Shown here one piece after another: positions 44,115 to 52,522 of a stretch of 64,000 bases of DNA (the stretch's first letter is position 1; each line of letters opens with the position of its first letter). This DNA comes from Chitinophaga sp. S165. Its GTDB lineage: Bacteria; Bacteroidota; Bacteroidia; Chitinophagales; Chitinophagaceae. Under the pieces are notes generated by a model. That model saw only the letters and a program-made list of their open reading frames with translations. It did not search any database and was not told the origin of the DNA. The DNA lies in contig NZ_QGTG01000010.1 of NCBI RefSeq assembly GCF_003182155.1, positions 180,262-244,261 on the forward strand, read 5' to 3'. Both the position numbers and the translations under genes were made by a program.

Positions 44115-45713
44115 ATGAAAAGAACTACCCTATTGTGCCTGTTCACGATCTTGCAGGCGCTTGCCTATGCGCAATTCAAAACTGTTGCTGAAACACCTTT
44201 ATTTGACGAACCTGAATCCGGTCATGCGAGACTCCTCCAACTTAAAAACGGCAATACTGTTGTAGTACGCCTGAGCAACAGAAGCGGGATCGACATTACA
44301 GTTTACAATCCCGACCATAAACTTGCCGGCAATAAACACCATGATCCATCCTTCGAGAAGCTGAAAGGAGGACGCGTGAATGCTATTTTCGAAACCAGTG
44401 GCAGCACCGTTACTGTTCTGATCAGCGAGATCCAGGACCGGACGCCGGTGCTTTACAGACTGTTGTTTGACGGTAATAACGGCAACCTGGACAGGGAAGA
44501 AAAGATCGCGGAAGCGGAACGGTACCCGTTCAAAGATGTACGCTGGATCCCGGAGTTTGATCCGGTAAATTCCTTCTCTGTAAGTAAAGATCCGGCCAGT
44601 GATAATTATGCCATATTTATCCACCGCTTCAAGGATGAACTGGCAGATAAAAATCAGATGGAGGTAGTGGTATATAGCGGAGAACACCTGGAAATAAGCC
44701 GGGCCTTTTATCAGCCGGCATATAAATATGCATCCTTCAACTACCTGGACATGGCCGTATTAGGTGATGACCGGGTGTGCATCCTGGGATTTGCATACAA
44801 CGAGATCGCGTCCAATGACAGGGAAGGACAACTGGTGATGACCACCCTGACCAAAGGAGGAAGACGTATGACATCTGAATTGCTGGACCTGTCCGACAAC
44901 CGGATCGCCGATAGCGCTGTCGTGCGCTTCAATCCCGTCACCAAAAAACTGATGCTGCTGGGCACTGCTCATATTGAGGATGCCAACCCGCAGCCTTATG
45001 GAGGATTCCTGGTCATTATAGACCCTTTTAAGGCAAAAGTCGAGCAGGAGGTGAATATATACCCGACAGAGGCAGATGTTCAAAAAAAGAAGCTGTATGG
45101 GGCCAAAGAAACGTTTACAGGAATGCCACAGGATATTGTTATCAACGATGACGGCAGCTTTTCTATCATTTACGAAGAGCTGAGTACTGAAAAACATACG
45201 CCGAGAGATGCCACCCCGTATACTTATTACATGCTGGATAATGCAGCAGTGACGGCATTTGATGTGAATAGCAAGGCTTTGTATACAAGCTTCATTCCTA
45301 AAAAGCAGTTCCTTAAAAACAGTTCCTATCCATCTTTTTATATCGCTCACAGAAAACTGTCCACACAACAGTTGATCGCGGCAGACCAATACCGCTCATT
45401 CGCTTATCTGGCCGCAAAGGGCAAATTGTATATTTTCATGAATGATGCAGAACAAAACACACATCCGGAGAAGGGAGATTTAGTGCCCTTGCGGGTACCT
45501 GCAAACGGACAGGCCTTTACCTATGTAACCGGAAGTCCGGCACCCGAAAGGAGTTTGTTTTTTGGCAAACTGAGAAAAGATGAAACGCATGCATTAGCCG
45601 TGTTCAATCTATCTGACTATAACAGCACGACCAACACCTATGTAACGCTGAAACTGGAAGCTACACGCAAAGAAAGGAAAGCGAGGCTGGTGTGGCTGAC
45701 ACCGGAAGAATAA
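44115..45713 (+). CDS. Secreted protein of unknown function
   Basis: A 532-residue exported protein; signal peptide ends near QALAYAQ. The rest is beta-rich with repeated strand pairs (HARLLQLKNGNTVVVRLSN; GGFLVIIDPFKAKVEQEV; DIVINDDGSFSIIYEEL), compatible with a beta-propeller. I do not recognise a named family. Transcribed alone, 53 bp after the helicase. Confidence 0.75.
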   Translation: MKRTTLLCLFTILQALAYAQFKTVAETPLFDEPESGHARLLQLKNGNTVVVRLSNRSGIDITVYNPDHKLAGNKHHDPSFEKLKGGRVNAIFETSGSTVTVLISEIQDRTPVLYRLLFDGNNGNLDREEKIAEAERYPFKDVRWIPEFDPVNSFSVSKDPASDNYAIFIHRFKDELADKNQMEVVVYSGEHLEISRAFYQPAYKYASFNYLDMAVLGDDRVCILGFAYNEIASNDREGQLVMTTLTKGGRRMTSELLDLSDNRIADSAVVRFNPVTKKLMLLGTAHIEDANPQPYGGFLVIIDPFKAKVEQEVNIYPTEADVQKKKLYGAKETFTGMPQDIVINDDGSFSIIYEELSTEKHTPRDATPYTYYMLDNAAVTAFDVNSKALYTSFIPKKQFLKNSSYPSFYIAHRKLSTQQLIAADQYRSFAYLAAKGKLYIFMNDAEQNTHPEKGDLVPLRVPANGQAFTYVTGSPAPERSLFFGKLRKDETHALAVFNLSDYNSTTNTYVTLKLEATRKERKARLVWLTPEE

Positions 45714-45742
45714 AAAAAGGCTAAAGTAAGAATACTCCAGCC
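45712..45742 (-). terminator. Terminator of the minus-strand lipoprotein gene
   Basis: Minus-strand stem GGCTGGAGTA/TACTTTAGCC (two mismatches), loop TTCT, followed by TTTTTTT; it lies 86 bp past the stop at 45828 and touches the stop codon of the plus-strand gene. Confidence 0.55.
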
Positions 45743-45827
45743 ATTGCTAAACCTACAACTGTTTACACTGTTCATGTAACATAAGTTCTCTGTCACAGTT
45801 GTCAAGACAGCGGGGTGTTATCAGCTA

Positions 45828-46682
45828 CTATTTTTTAGGCGCTGATAACGTTCCGTTGTTATTGATCGGCCAGATGCCAGGTGTCGGAACGCTCACACCT
45901 TTGGTGTTACCCCTTTTAGTTTCGTCGTCACCGAAGAAATACAGTGCCCAACCTCTGTAGGCAAGCTGTTTCTTACCGTGTACATCTATCACTCCAAAGT
46001 CAGCCTTTTTGAGGATAGTAGGAATATTTTGTACTGCAGTCTGCTGGTAAATTGGCCATACGGCGTCATTACTGAAGTCAGGCTTAGTGTATTTGTTGAT
46101 GTTGAAAGAATCTTTTGAGAACTGATATAATGTTCTACCATATGCATCGGTGATGAATTCAGTCAGTTCTTCTCCTGCTACATACTTACCGGTGTATTTA
46201 ACACCATCTTTACCCACCAGTTGCGCTTTACCCAATGCTACGGAGTAGTCAGGTTTTGCAGTGAACCAGGTACCGCCTACGCTGTCACCTTTGATATCAC
46301 CGGCTTTAGCATCGTTCTGGAAATAATACAACGGCCAGCCTTTATAAGTTGACTGCTTTGCGCCGTCTGCACGGGTGATCACACCAAAATCTTTCGCGTC
46401 CAGACCTGTTTCAAGGCTAGGATCCGCTTTGTAGAATACAGGCCATTTAGCGATACAGTCGCCGCTACAAGCTGACTGCCCGCTTACGTCCAGTGCAAAG
46501 GAATACAGGGTACGTCCCTGGGCGTCTGTCAAAATTTTTCCAAGCTTTTCATTGGTCTGCAATCTTACATCTGCAGTATTGGTTGGAGGTGTGTTCTGAT
46601 CATCATCATCGTCACAGCTTACAATACAAGTTGCTGCTAAAACAAAGAGGGACATCGCAGCTAAGGTTTTTCTAAACTTCAT
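45828..46682 (-). CDS. Lipoprotein with two secreted-repeat (Lipoprotein_15) regions
   Basis: A 284-residue lipoprotein (signal ending ATCIVSC, then DDDDDQ). It holds at least two copies of the PF03640-like repeat: ILTDAQGRTLYSFALDVSGQSACSGDCIAKWPV and FITDAYGRTLYQFSKDS...AVWPIY, each followed by a FGVI...KGWPLYYF or YRGWALYFF segment. The repeat's role is unknown. Anchored in the envelope. Confidence 0.85.
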   Translation of the reverse strand: MKFRKTLAAMSLFVLAATCIVSCDDDDDQNTPPTNTADVRLQTNEKLGKILTDAQGRTLYSFALDVSGQSACSGDCIAKWPVFYKADPSLETGLDAKDFGVITRADGAKQSTYKGWPLYYFQNDAKAGDIKGDSVGGTWFTAKPDYSVALGKAQLVGKDGVKYTGKYVAGEELTEFITDAYGRTLYQFSKDSFNINKYTKPDFSNDAVWPIYQQTAVQNIPTILKKADFGVIDVHGKKQLAYRGWALYFFGDDETKRGNTKGVSVPTPGIWPINNNGTLSAPKK

Positions 46683-46986
46683 GTTGAGTTTTTTGAATTT
46701 TTAATGATTACTCTGATTTGAGTATGCAAAGCTCAAAATATCTGTGCTCATTAAAAATTACCAAACCTGGTCATTTCCATCCCCTATTTTAGTGATTTAT
46801 GTTATGTGTTCACCCGGAGTACTCACTTTTTGAGATGGCAAAGCTACAATTCGTCACATCAACAGAATTACACATAACAAAGTATTAATGATAAAAATCA
46901 AACAATTAGAAAGATATGGGGCAGTGGAATGAGATAATAATAAACAAAATGGCGAAACGATATCCCGCCATTTTGCACTGAAAGAT
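46683..46986. other. Intergenic region with candidate promoter
   Basis: No gene seen. On the minus strand TAGCTTTG (46846-46839) matches the -7 consensus about 155 bases upstream of the lipoprotein start. The right end carries the terminator of the small membrane protein gene. Confidence 0.4.
46945..46975 (-). terminator. Terminator of the small membrane protein gene
   Basis: 10-bp perfect stem CAAAATGGCG/CGCCATTTTG with an 11-base loop, followed by TTTATT on the minus strand. Confidence 0.65.
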
Positions 46987-47346
46987 TTAACTATACTTCC
47001 GTATAAAGTAACACGCGGCGATCAGCAATGCATAGACGGCTGTTGAGACAAAATATCGGCGCAGATACTTTCGCCTGTTCAGATATGTTGGCCGGTGTTT
47101 AAATAGCTTACGCTTTGACACATTTTGATCCAGTAGGATCTGACTCAGCACACAGGTAATCACAAAAACAACAAACACCAAAGCAGTGGGCGGTGCAAAG
47201 TTAAATATTACAAAAATGGGTGCGCTGATGTATAGGACCAACGCGAAGGCCAGCGATTGATTAGCACGATAAAAATACGCTTTACTGGTCTTGAACGTGC
47301 CGCTCTTATACATAAAGTATATCAGCGAATATTGAATCTTTTCCAT
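46987..47346 (-). CDS. Small multi-pass membrane protein, unknown
   Basis: A 119-residue protein with two or three membrane segments (about 31-50, 52-68 and 96-115) separated by a basic cytoplasmic loop (NVSKRKLFKHRPTYLNRRKYLRR). No family recognised. It begins 9 bp after the sulfite-oxidase-like gene on the same strand, so the two are likely co-transcribed, but it does not look like the heme protein MsrQ. Confidence 0.65.
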   Translation of the reverse strand: MEKIQYSLIYFMYKSGTFKTSKAYFYRANQSLAFALVLYISAPIFVIFNFAPPTALVFVVFVITCVLSQILLDQNVSKRKLFKHRPTYLNRRKYLRRYFVSTAVYALLIAACYFIRKYS

Positions 47347-47355
47347 GCAGTGATG

Positions 47356-48048
47356 TCAGCTATAACGGTCATTCCTCCAGGGGTAGGCAGTACTGGAATA
47401 CCCCCGTTCTTCCCAGAAGCCCAGTTTGTTTTCTGTGAGGAATTCAATCCTGTGGATCCACTTCGATCCCTTCCAGGCATATAACTGTGGCGTGATCATT
47501 CTTACAGGACCTCCGTGTTCAATTGGCAAAGGTGCGCCCTCATAAGTATGCACTAATAGCACATCCGGTTTCAGCGCCTCTTCCAGTGATACGTTGGTAG
47601 TATAGTCGTCATATCCATAACACAGGATGTGGGTAGCATTTTCTTTCGGCTGGGCCAGCGCTGCCAAGTCAAGTAAACGCACGCCTTTCCAGTTCATATT
47701 CAGTTTGGACCAGGTAGTGACGCAGTGGAAGTCGGAAGTATCTTCTGTTTGCGGCAGGGCTAAAAAATCGTCCCAGGTCAGTTCCACCGGATGTTCCACA
47801 GCGCCGTCTATGATCAGCCGCCATTCATCCAGAGGTATCTCGGGTTCGATGCCGAGGTCCAGTACAGGCCACTTATGGGTAAGAATCTGCCCTACTGGTA
47901 CGACCGGCATACCATGACGGTTAGGATTACCTGACCCCATAGGCTTATTATCAGCCACGGAAGGCGTTTGGCGGATCTTATCCTCAAAACGGGCCTTCAG
48001 CTTCATACGGGCCTCTACGACCCTTTTTAATTTGTCTGATTCTTCCAT
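47356..48048 (-). CDS. Sulfite-oxidase-like molybdopterin oxidoreductase
   Basis: A 230-residue protein of the sulfite oxidase/MsrP superfamily. The molybdenum-ligand Cys lies in DFHCVTTWSKLNMNWKGV; PEIPLDEWRLIIDGAVEHP and HGGPVRMITPQLYAWKGSKWI are conserved cofactor-binding segments. No Tat signal is seen, so it may be cytoplasmic. The start at 48048 (MEESDKLKR) is preferred over an upstream start that would add hydrophobic residues without a Tat motif. Confidence 0.85.
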   Translation of the reverse strand: MEESDKLKRVVEARMKLKARFEDKIRQTPSVADNKPMGSGNPNRHGMPVVPVGQILTHKWPVLDLGIEPEIPLDEWRLIIDGAVEHPVELTWDDFLALPQTEDTSDFHCVTTWSKLNMNWKGVRLLDLAALAQPKENATHILCYGYDDYTTNVSLEEALKPDVLLVHTYEGAPLPIEHGGPVRMITPQLYAWKGSKWIHRIEFLTENKLGFWEERGYSSTAYPWRNDRYS

Positions 48049-48391
48049 AAGCTGAAGGTAGTAATTATTGAAAAACTGGCAGATATGAATATCAAACATT
48101 AAAATTGTAGCCGTAATTTTTACTACGAGCAGCAATATTGACCGGACGATCGTTATTTTTTGTATCGGCCCTGATCTTATCTAATGGCTAACGCCTATAC
48201 GGACTGAACTATTTATAACCCTTCTCCTTAAGATAAACCCTTCAGTTACAATTCCATTGCAGCGAAAAACGGTATACTTGTTTTAACGGAGGAGCTGCGT
48301 TCGTGATGGTTCACCGGAAACGCCCCCGGATTGAGGTATCAGCGCATTGAATTATGGTAATTTGATAGCTGGTAGATACCCATAAATAATA

Positions 48392-48399
48392 TAAATTTG
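48392..48399 (+). promoter_or_regulatory. -7 box TAAATTTG of the Clp-N/TPR gene
   Basis: Exact TAnnTTTG match 22 bases before the ATG at 48422; a TTTG lies 27 bases upstream, longer than the usual spacing. Confidence 0.4.
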
Positions 48400-48421
48400 A
48401 TACTGTACTTAACCATTGCTG

Positions 48422-49636
48422 ATGCTTTTGACTTCCTCCTATGAACTGAAGACAGCATTTGCCTATGCCAGGACTTTTAGCCTGGAAAGGAAACTTTTTT
48501 ACATAGATAGCCAGATGATACTGCTGGGTATCCTGGACTCTTATGCCAGCGATATCGCCATTGATACCGCCGACCGGGAAAAGCTGATCCAGTGGTTACA
48601 CGCCCTGAACTGGGAACAACGTCCTGGCACTCCTATCCCTACCGGTAACAGGCCTAAAGTGCCTATTATGACGGAGGCAGAAAGGATGCTGGAGAATGCA
48701 GCCTACTACCAGAAAAAGCTGGGCGATGAACAGCTTCATCCTCAACACATTATTCTCTCCCTGCTTAGCATAGAAAACCGTTGTCAGTACAAATTCCAGT
48801 CACTCGGCATTATCTTCGACGGTTACATGGAACAGATCCGGGCACTTAGAAATATACAGACAGATATCCCTTTCCGTAGTCCGCGCATCAAAACTTCTCA
48901 CATCAGTTTCTTCCATCCGCTGATCCGGCTGTTTTATGGCCCGCAGCAGAAGAATGCCGCCGTTGAGAGATATTTCAGGGAAGCACAATCGCTGCTGCAG
49001 TATAATGATACACATAAGTGCCGGGCGCTTTGTCACCTGGTATTACAGATGCAGCCCGATCATATCAATGCGTTATGGCTGTCTGGCGTTACATGGAGAG
49101 TGGAAAGGAATTTTCAGAAGGCCCTCCCCTTTTATGAGAAGGTGCATAAGAAACATCCGCAGCATACAGGCGTACTCGCGGAAGTAGCGCATTGCCATAG
49201 TGAGCTGGGTAACCATGCGTGGGCGCAAAGATTATACGAACATGCGCTGTCGTTAAATCCGGGATCGTCCGAACTATTGAACAGTCTTGGCTTTGAGTGT
49301 ATTAAACTGGAATTGTACGTAGAAGCGATCTCTTATTTTGATCAGGCTATCGCATACGATGAGGAATGTGCCTATGCGTACAACAATAAAGGTTATGTGT
49401 TGATGCATCTGGGTTTCCCCGTGGCTGCCAGGGAGCTTATACTTAAATCACTACAGTTCAATAAAGGTAACGCCTACGCCTACCGGAACCTGGCATTGCT
49501 CGCCCTGAAAGAACAGGATGAAGACACTGCCAGGGAGATGCTCCTGAAAGCAAAGCGTTTTAACTTTAAACGTAACTATGGTAATGAGGTAGATGAATTG
49601 TTGTGCAACCTGAATAAGCAGAAAGTTACTTCGTAA
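48422..49636 (+). CDS. Protein with Clp-N-like repeats and TPR domain
   Basis: A 404-residue cytoplasmic protein. The N-terminal 150 residues hold two repeats resembling the Clp N-domain (YELKTAFAYARTFSLERKLFYIDSQMILLGIL; MTEAERMLENAAYYQKKLGDEQLHPQHIILSLL). The C-terminal part has about five TPR units (ALPFYEKVHKKHPQHTGVLAEVAHCHSELGN; AISYFDQAIAYDEECAYAYNNKGYVLMHLG). No ATPase is attached, so it may be an adaptor. Its last 11 bases overlap the convergent end of the sphingolipid operon. Start at 48422 (ATG) preferred over a TTG at 48416. Confidence 0.75.
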   Translation: MLLTSSYELKTAFAYARTFSLERKLFYIDSQMILLGILDSYASDIAIDTADREKLIQWLHALNWEQRPGTPIPTGNRPKVPIMTEAERMLENAAYYQKKLGDEQLHPQHIILSLLSIENRCQYKFQSLGIIFDGYMEQIRALRNIQTDIPFRSPRIKTSHISFFHPLIRLFYGPQQKNAAVERYFREAQSLLQYNDTHKCRALCHLVLQMQPDHINALWLSGVTWRVERNFQKALPFYEKVHKKHPQHTGVLAEVAHCHSELGNHAWAQRLYEHALSLNPGSSELLNSLGFECIKLELYVEAISYFDQAIAYDEECAYAYNNKGYVLMHLGFPVAARELILKSLQFNKGNAYAYRNLALLALKEQDEDTAREMLLKAKRFNFKRNYGNEVDELLCNLNKQKVTS

Positions 49637-50576
49637 CAGCTGCATAATACTTACCGATCCGCTCATTATAAGCAACACTTCTCATCAGCACCAGTCTGTA
49701 TAAAGCAATCCCTGCACTGGCACAGGCAATACCTGCCAGAACGTCCAGTACATAGTGATGGCTGGTATAAACAGCTGAGAACCAGATGCCCAATGCAATG
49801 ATGCCGAACACGGTCGTGAAGAACAGATTAGTGGTCTTCCTGGCGTAGAAGAATACGATCAGCGGATATGCAGAGTGCAGTGATGGCATAGCAGCAAATA
49901 CGTTCGATCCCTTTGCATATAATGATCCGAAGATATTAACGTTCAACGCGGTATCAAACCTTGCCAGTCCGGCTGTATTACCCGGCGTGCTTGCAATAAA
50001 GTCAAAGCCGTGCAACTGTACATACCATGGCGGTGCAGCGGGATAAGTATAGTAGATGATATATCCCAGCCAGTTTACAAGAATAAAGGTAAACGCAAAG
50101 TGAAGGAATGCGAGCCTGTCCTTATAGAACAGGTAAGCAGCGAATGCCAGTGGCACCGGCACCCAGCATAGATAAAATGATCCGGTCAGCACATCAAGCC
50201 ATACCTGGGTATGATGTAACCAATATTCGTTCGGCGTTACTCTCACTCCATCCATCATGACACCGAACCATGCTTTTTCCGTTTCATAAATGTCCTTGAT
50301 ATGAACTGGTCCCGTCAGATAGTTCGGGAAAGCCTTCATATAATCGAACACGATCCAGTAAAAGATGAAGATCGAAAAACCCAATATAAAGCGGCGGGTA
50401 GGTCTTGATGCGTAATAACATCCATTAAAAATCGCTATCAGCCACAGCTGATCAGTCTTAAAACCAAGCAACCAGGCTGAAAGCAACAGATAAGCGATGC
50501 TGATCGCCGTAGTGATCAGCATATTTCGCCTATCAAAAAAAGCAGTTGTAGGCCCGGCAGGAACTGGTGCGTCCAT
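49626..50576 (-). CDS. Aur1-type PAP2 protein, probable inositol phosphorylceramide synthase
   Basis: A 316-residue membrane protein with about six to eight helices. It carries the PAP2_3/Aur1 motifs FAAMPSLHSAYPL (His234) and YTSHHYVLDVLAG (His274, Asp278), the same His...His-x3-Asp arrangement as fungal IPC synthase, plus YYTYPAAPPWY. It would transfer the phosphoinositol head group from phosphatidylinositol to ceramide. The start at 50576 is used: it lies 4 bp after the upstream stop, whereas a longer frame would overlap the hydroxylase by 77 bases. Last gene of the sphingolipid operon. A generic lipid phosphatase is the alternative. Confidence 0.75.
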   Translation of the reverse strand: MDAPVPAGPTTAFFDRRNMLITTAISIAYLLLSAWLLGFKTDQLWLIAIFNGCYYASRPTRRFILGFSIFIFYWIVFDYMKAFPNYLTGPVHIKDIYETEKAWFGVMMDGVRVTPNEYWLHHTQVWLDVLTGSFYLCWVPVPLAFAAYLFYKDRLAFLHFAFTFILVNWLGYIIYYTYPAAPPWYVQLHGFDFIASTPGNTAGLARFDTALNVNIFGSLYAKGSNVFAAMPSLHSAYPLIVFFYARKTTNLFFTTVFGIIALGIWFSAVYTSHHYVLDVLAGIACASAGIALYRLVLMRSVAYNERIGKYYAAVTK

Positions 50577-50580
50577 CTTA

Positions 50581-51201
50581 TCACTTTTGAAAATCAGATC
50601 CGAAGATCTTGTCCCAGAAATTAGAGCTAACGCCATATCCTTTGGTAGCATCGGCATAGTGATGCTGCATGTGGTGTTTCTTTAGCTTCTTCCAGAACTT
50701 AGCTTTAAAATTGAAATGGTGCAGCGCGTAGTGGGAGATATCATAGAAAAGATATCCGCCGATGAAGCCTGCATAAAATCCGTAGAAATATACTTCAGGT
50801 ATAAAACTCTTGTACAAAAACCAAAAACCGAGCGCCAGCGGTATGCTCACAGATGGCGGCAATACCAGGCGCAACCTGTCATTGGGATAATCATGGTGCA
50901 CGCCATGGAACATGAAATGCAGCTTTTTGCCCCAGGCAGATTCCGGTTCAAAATGGAATACAAAACGGTGCATGATATACTCTGTAAGTGACCAGATAAA
51001 AATACCTGCCAATACACTCAGCAGCCATATAACTACACCTGCATTCACTGGTACCAGTGCTGCCCAGCAGCAATATGCGATAACCGGAATATATATGAAC
51101 AGCGGAACGCTGAAATGTACTTTAGATAATTTCTCCAGCAAGCTGTTTTTGAACATAGGTACCGACTCTTGCGAGTTGGAAACGTACTGTCTATTACTCA
51201 T
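50581..51201 (-). CDS. Fatty-acid 2-hydroxylase (FA2H/Scs7-like, sterol desaturase superfamily)
   Basis: A 206-residue membrane di-iron enzyme with four helices and the full His-box set: EYIMHRFVFH, FHGVHHDYPNDRLRLVLPP, HYALHH and KKHHMQHHYADATKGYGVSSNFWD. The GVHHDYPNDRLRLVLPP and the final GYGVSSNFWD segments are those of eukaryotic FA2H/Scs7, which 2-hydroxylate ceramide acyl chains, rather than plain sterol desaturases. It lacks the N-terminal cytochrome b5 domain of the eukaryotic form, so another electron donor is needed. Confidence 0.85.
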   Translation of the reverse strand: MSNRQYVSNSQESVPMFKNSLLEKLSKVHFSVPLFIYIPVIAYCCWAALVPVNAGVVIWLLSVLAGIFIWSLTEYIMHRFVFHFEPESAWGKKLHFMFHGVHHDYPNDRLRLVLPPSVSIPLALGFWFLYKSFIPEVYFYGFYAGFIGGYLFYDISHYALHHFNFKAKFWKKLKKHHMQHHYADATKGYGVSSNFWDKIFGSDFQK

Positions 51202-51228
51202 TTCGTCGTGAATTTAACAATCAACCTT

Positions 51229-52503
51229 TTATGGCTTGAACTGCTCCTTTATTTCTTTTCCGGTAGCAGGGTCAATCCCTTTCAGTTCCACGTATACTAC
51301 ATTTGGAAACCAGAAGGTACCACCTTCGATCTGAAGATAAATCCTGTTCAGCTGCGCCATTACACTACCGATCTGTGTGTAGATATGGTAATCGCCTTCG
51401 GCAGATTTCATCAGGAACAACTTTTTCTTATCATAGGCTACGGAACGCAATTCATATTTGTCTTTCGCCAGTTGTTTTACCTTCAGTCCGTATGCAAATT
51501 TACGTTGTATATAATTTAATCCCTTCTTTTCATTATTTTCTGTGTACCTGATCCAGTAAATATTTACCGGCTCATCCTCATCCAGTGTACCATCCTTCTG
51601 CAGGTTCAGGTCGTAGATAATGGTGTTAATATTCGGCGTACGCTGCATATAGAACAGCATATGCGGAATATTCTGCGGTACCGGAAATACCGGTTCTACA
51701 GGTTTTGCCTGTGAATTAGCCATTGCCATTGCTGGTAATACCATCATCAGCAGAGCGATCACCGGAGTGGTGGTTGCGCTTCTGATAACACGGGTTACCT
51801 GGTCCTGCTGGTCTATCGCTTTCTTAGCGTCCTTCAGGCGGCCTACCGCTGTAATATTGGTCATAATGGCCATAATGAACAGCGGGAAGGTAAAGATAGA
51901 AATGGTCTCAAATACATGGAAAGGAACACCTGGTATGTACAGTTTATAGTCCCCGCCAATAAAATGTGATGTGATACCACAGGCGATGGCTGATACGGAA
52001 ATGATCACGATCCTTTCCGGGCGTTGCATCAGCCCTCCTTTACATTCAATACCAAGACCTTCCGCACGTGCCCTGGTATAACTCACCATCATAGAGCCAA
52101 TCAGGGCTATAAAGGCAAATATGGAACTCAGGAAGTAGTGATGTCCGATCAGGTAATAACAGATACCCAGGAACAGCACCATTTCACTATAACGGTCCAG
52201 TACGGAATCGAACAGGGCGCCGAAGCGCGAGCCCATGTTGCCCAGACGCGCCACCTGGCCGTCCAGCATATCAAATAATCCGGCAAAAAGGATCAGGGCG
52301 CCGGCCCATCCTACATAAGAGAGGTCTCCCCTGTTGCCTTCTTCGACTCCTGTCACAAATATTATAACTACACCTATATTTAACAGGAATCCGATGAGGG
52401 TGACCGCATTTGGGGTCAGTCCCATCTTGATCAAGCCTTTTACCAGAGGGTTGATCACCACATAAATTGCTTGCTGCAGCTTATCTCTGAATCGTTTTTT
52501 CAT
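51229..52503 (-). CDS. CDP-alcohol phosphatidyltransferase fused to DUF4833, probable PI(P) synthase
   Basis: A 424-residue protein. Residues 1-230 are a CDP-alcohol phosphatidyltransferase with the complete motif D78-x2-D81-G-x2-A-R-x8-G95-x3-D99-x3-D103 and six membrane helices. A further hydrophobic segment (about 247-261, LPAMAMA) leads into a C-terminal DUF4833-like domain (276-424; HMLFYMQRTPNINTIIYDLNL; KFAYGLKVKQLA). Context with MIPS suggests the alcohol is inositol phosphate or inositol. The hydrophobic segment resembles a signal peptide, so the tail should be periplasmic. Confidence 0.85.
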   Translation of the reverse strand: MKKRFRDKLQQAIYVVINPLVKGLIKMGLTPNAVTLIGFLLNIGVVIIFVTGVEEGNRGDLSYVGWAGALILFAGLFDMLDGQVARLGNMGSRFGALFDSVLDRYSEMVLFLGICYYLIGHHYFLSSIFAFIALIGSMMVSYTRARAEGLGIECKGGLMQRPERIVIISVSAIACGITSHFIGGDYKLYIPGVPFHVFETISIFTFPLFIMAIMTNITAVGRLKDAKKAIDQQDQVTRVIRSATTTPVIALLMMVLPAMAMANSQAKPVEPVFPVPQNIPHMLFYMQRTPNINTIIYDLNLQKDGTLDEDEPVNIYWIRYTENNEKKGLNYIQRKFAYGLKVKQLAKDKYELRSVAYDKKKLFLMKSAEGDYHIYTQIGSVMAQLNRIYLQIEGGTFWFPNVVYVELKGIDPATGKEIKEQFKP

Positions 52504-52522
52504 GGCTTACGATTAAAAATCA

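Noticed and set aside
46987..48048. MsrP-MsrQ methionine sulfoxide reductase pair
   Set aside because: The small membrane protein lacks the heme-binding His pattern of MsrQ, and the oxidoreductase lacks a Tat signal.
50577..50657. Longer N-terminus of the Aur1-like protein
   Set aside because: It would overlap the hydroxylase gene by 77 bases; the ATG at 50576 lies just after that gene's stop.
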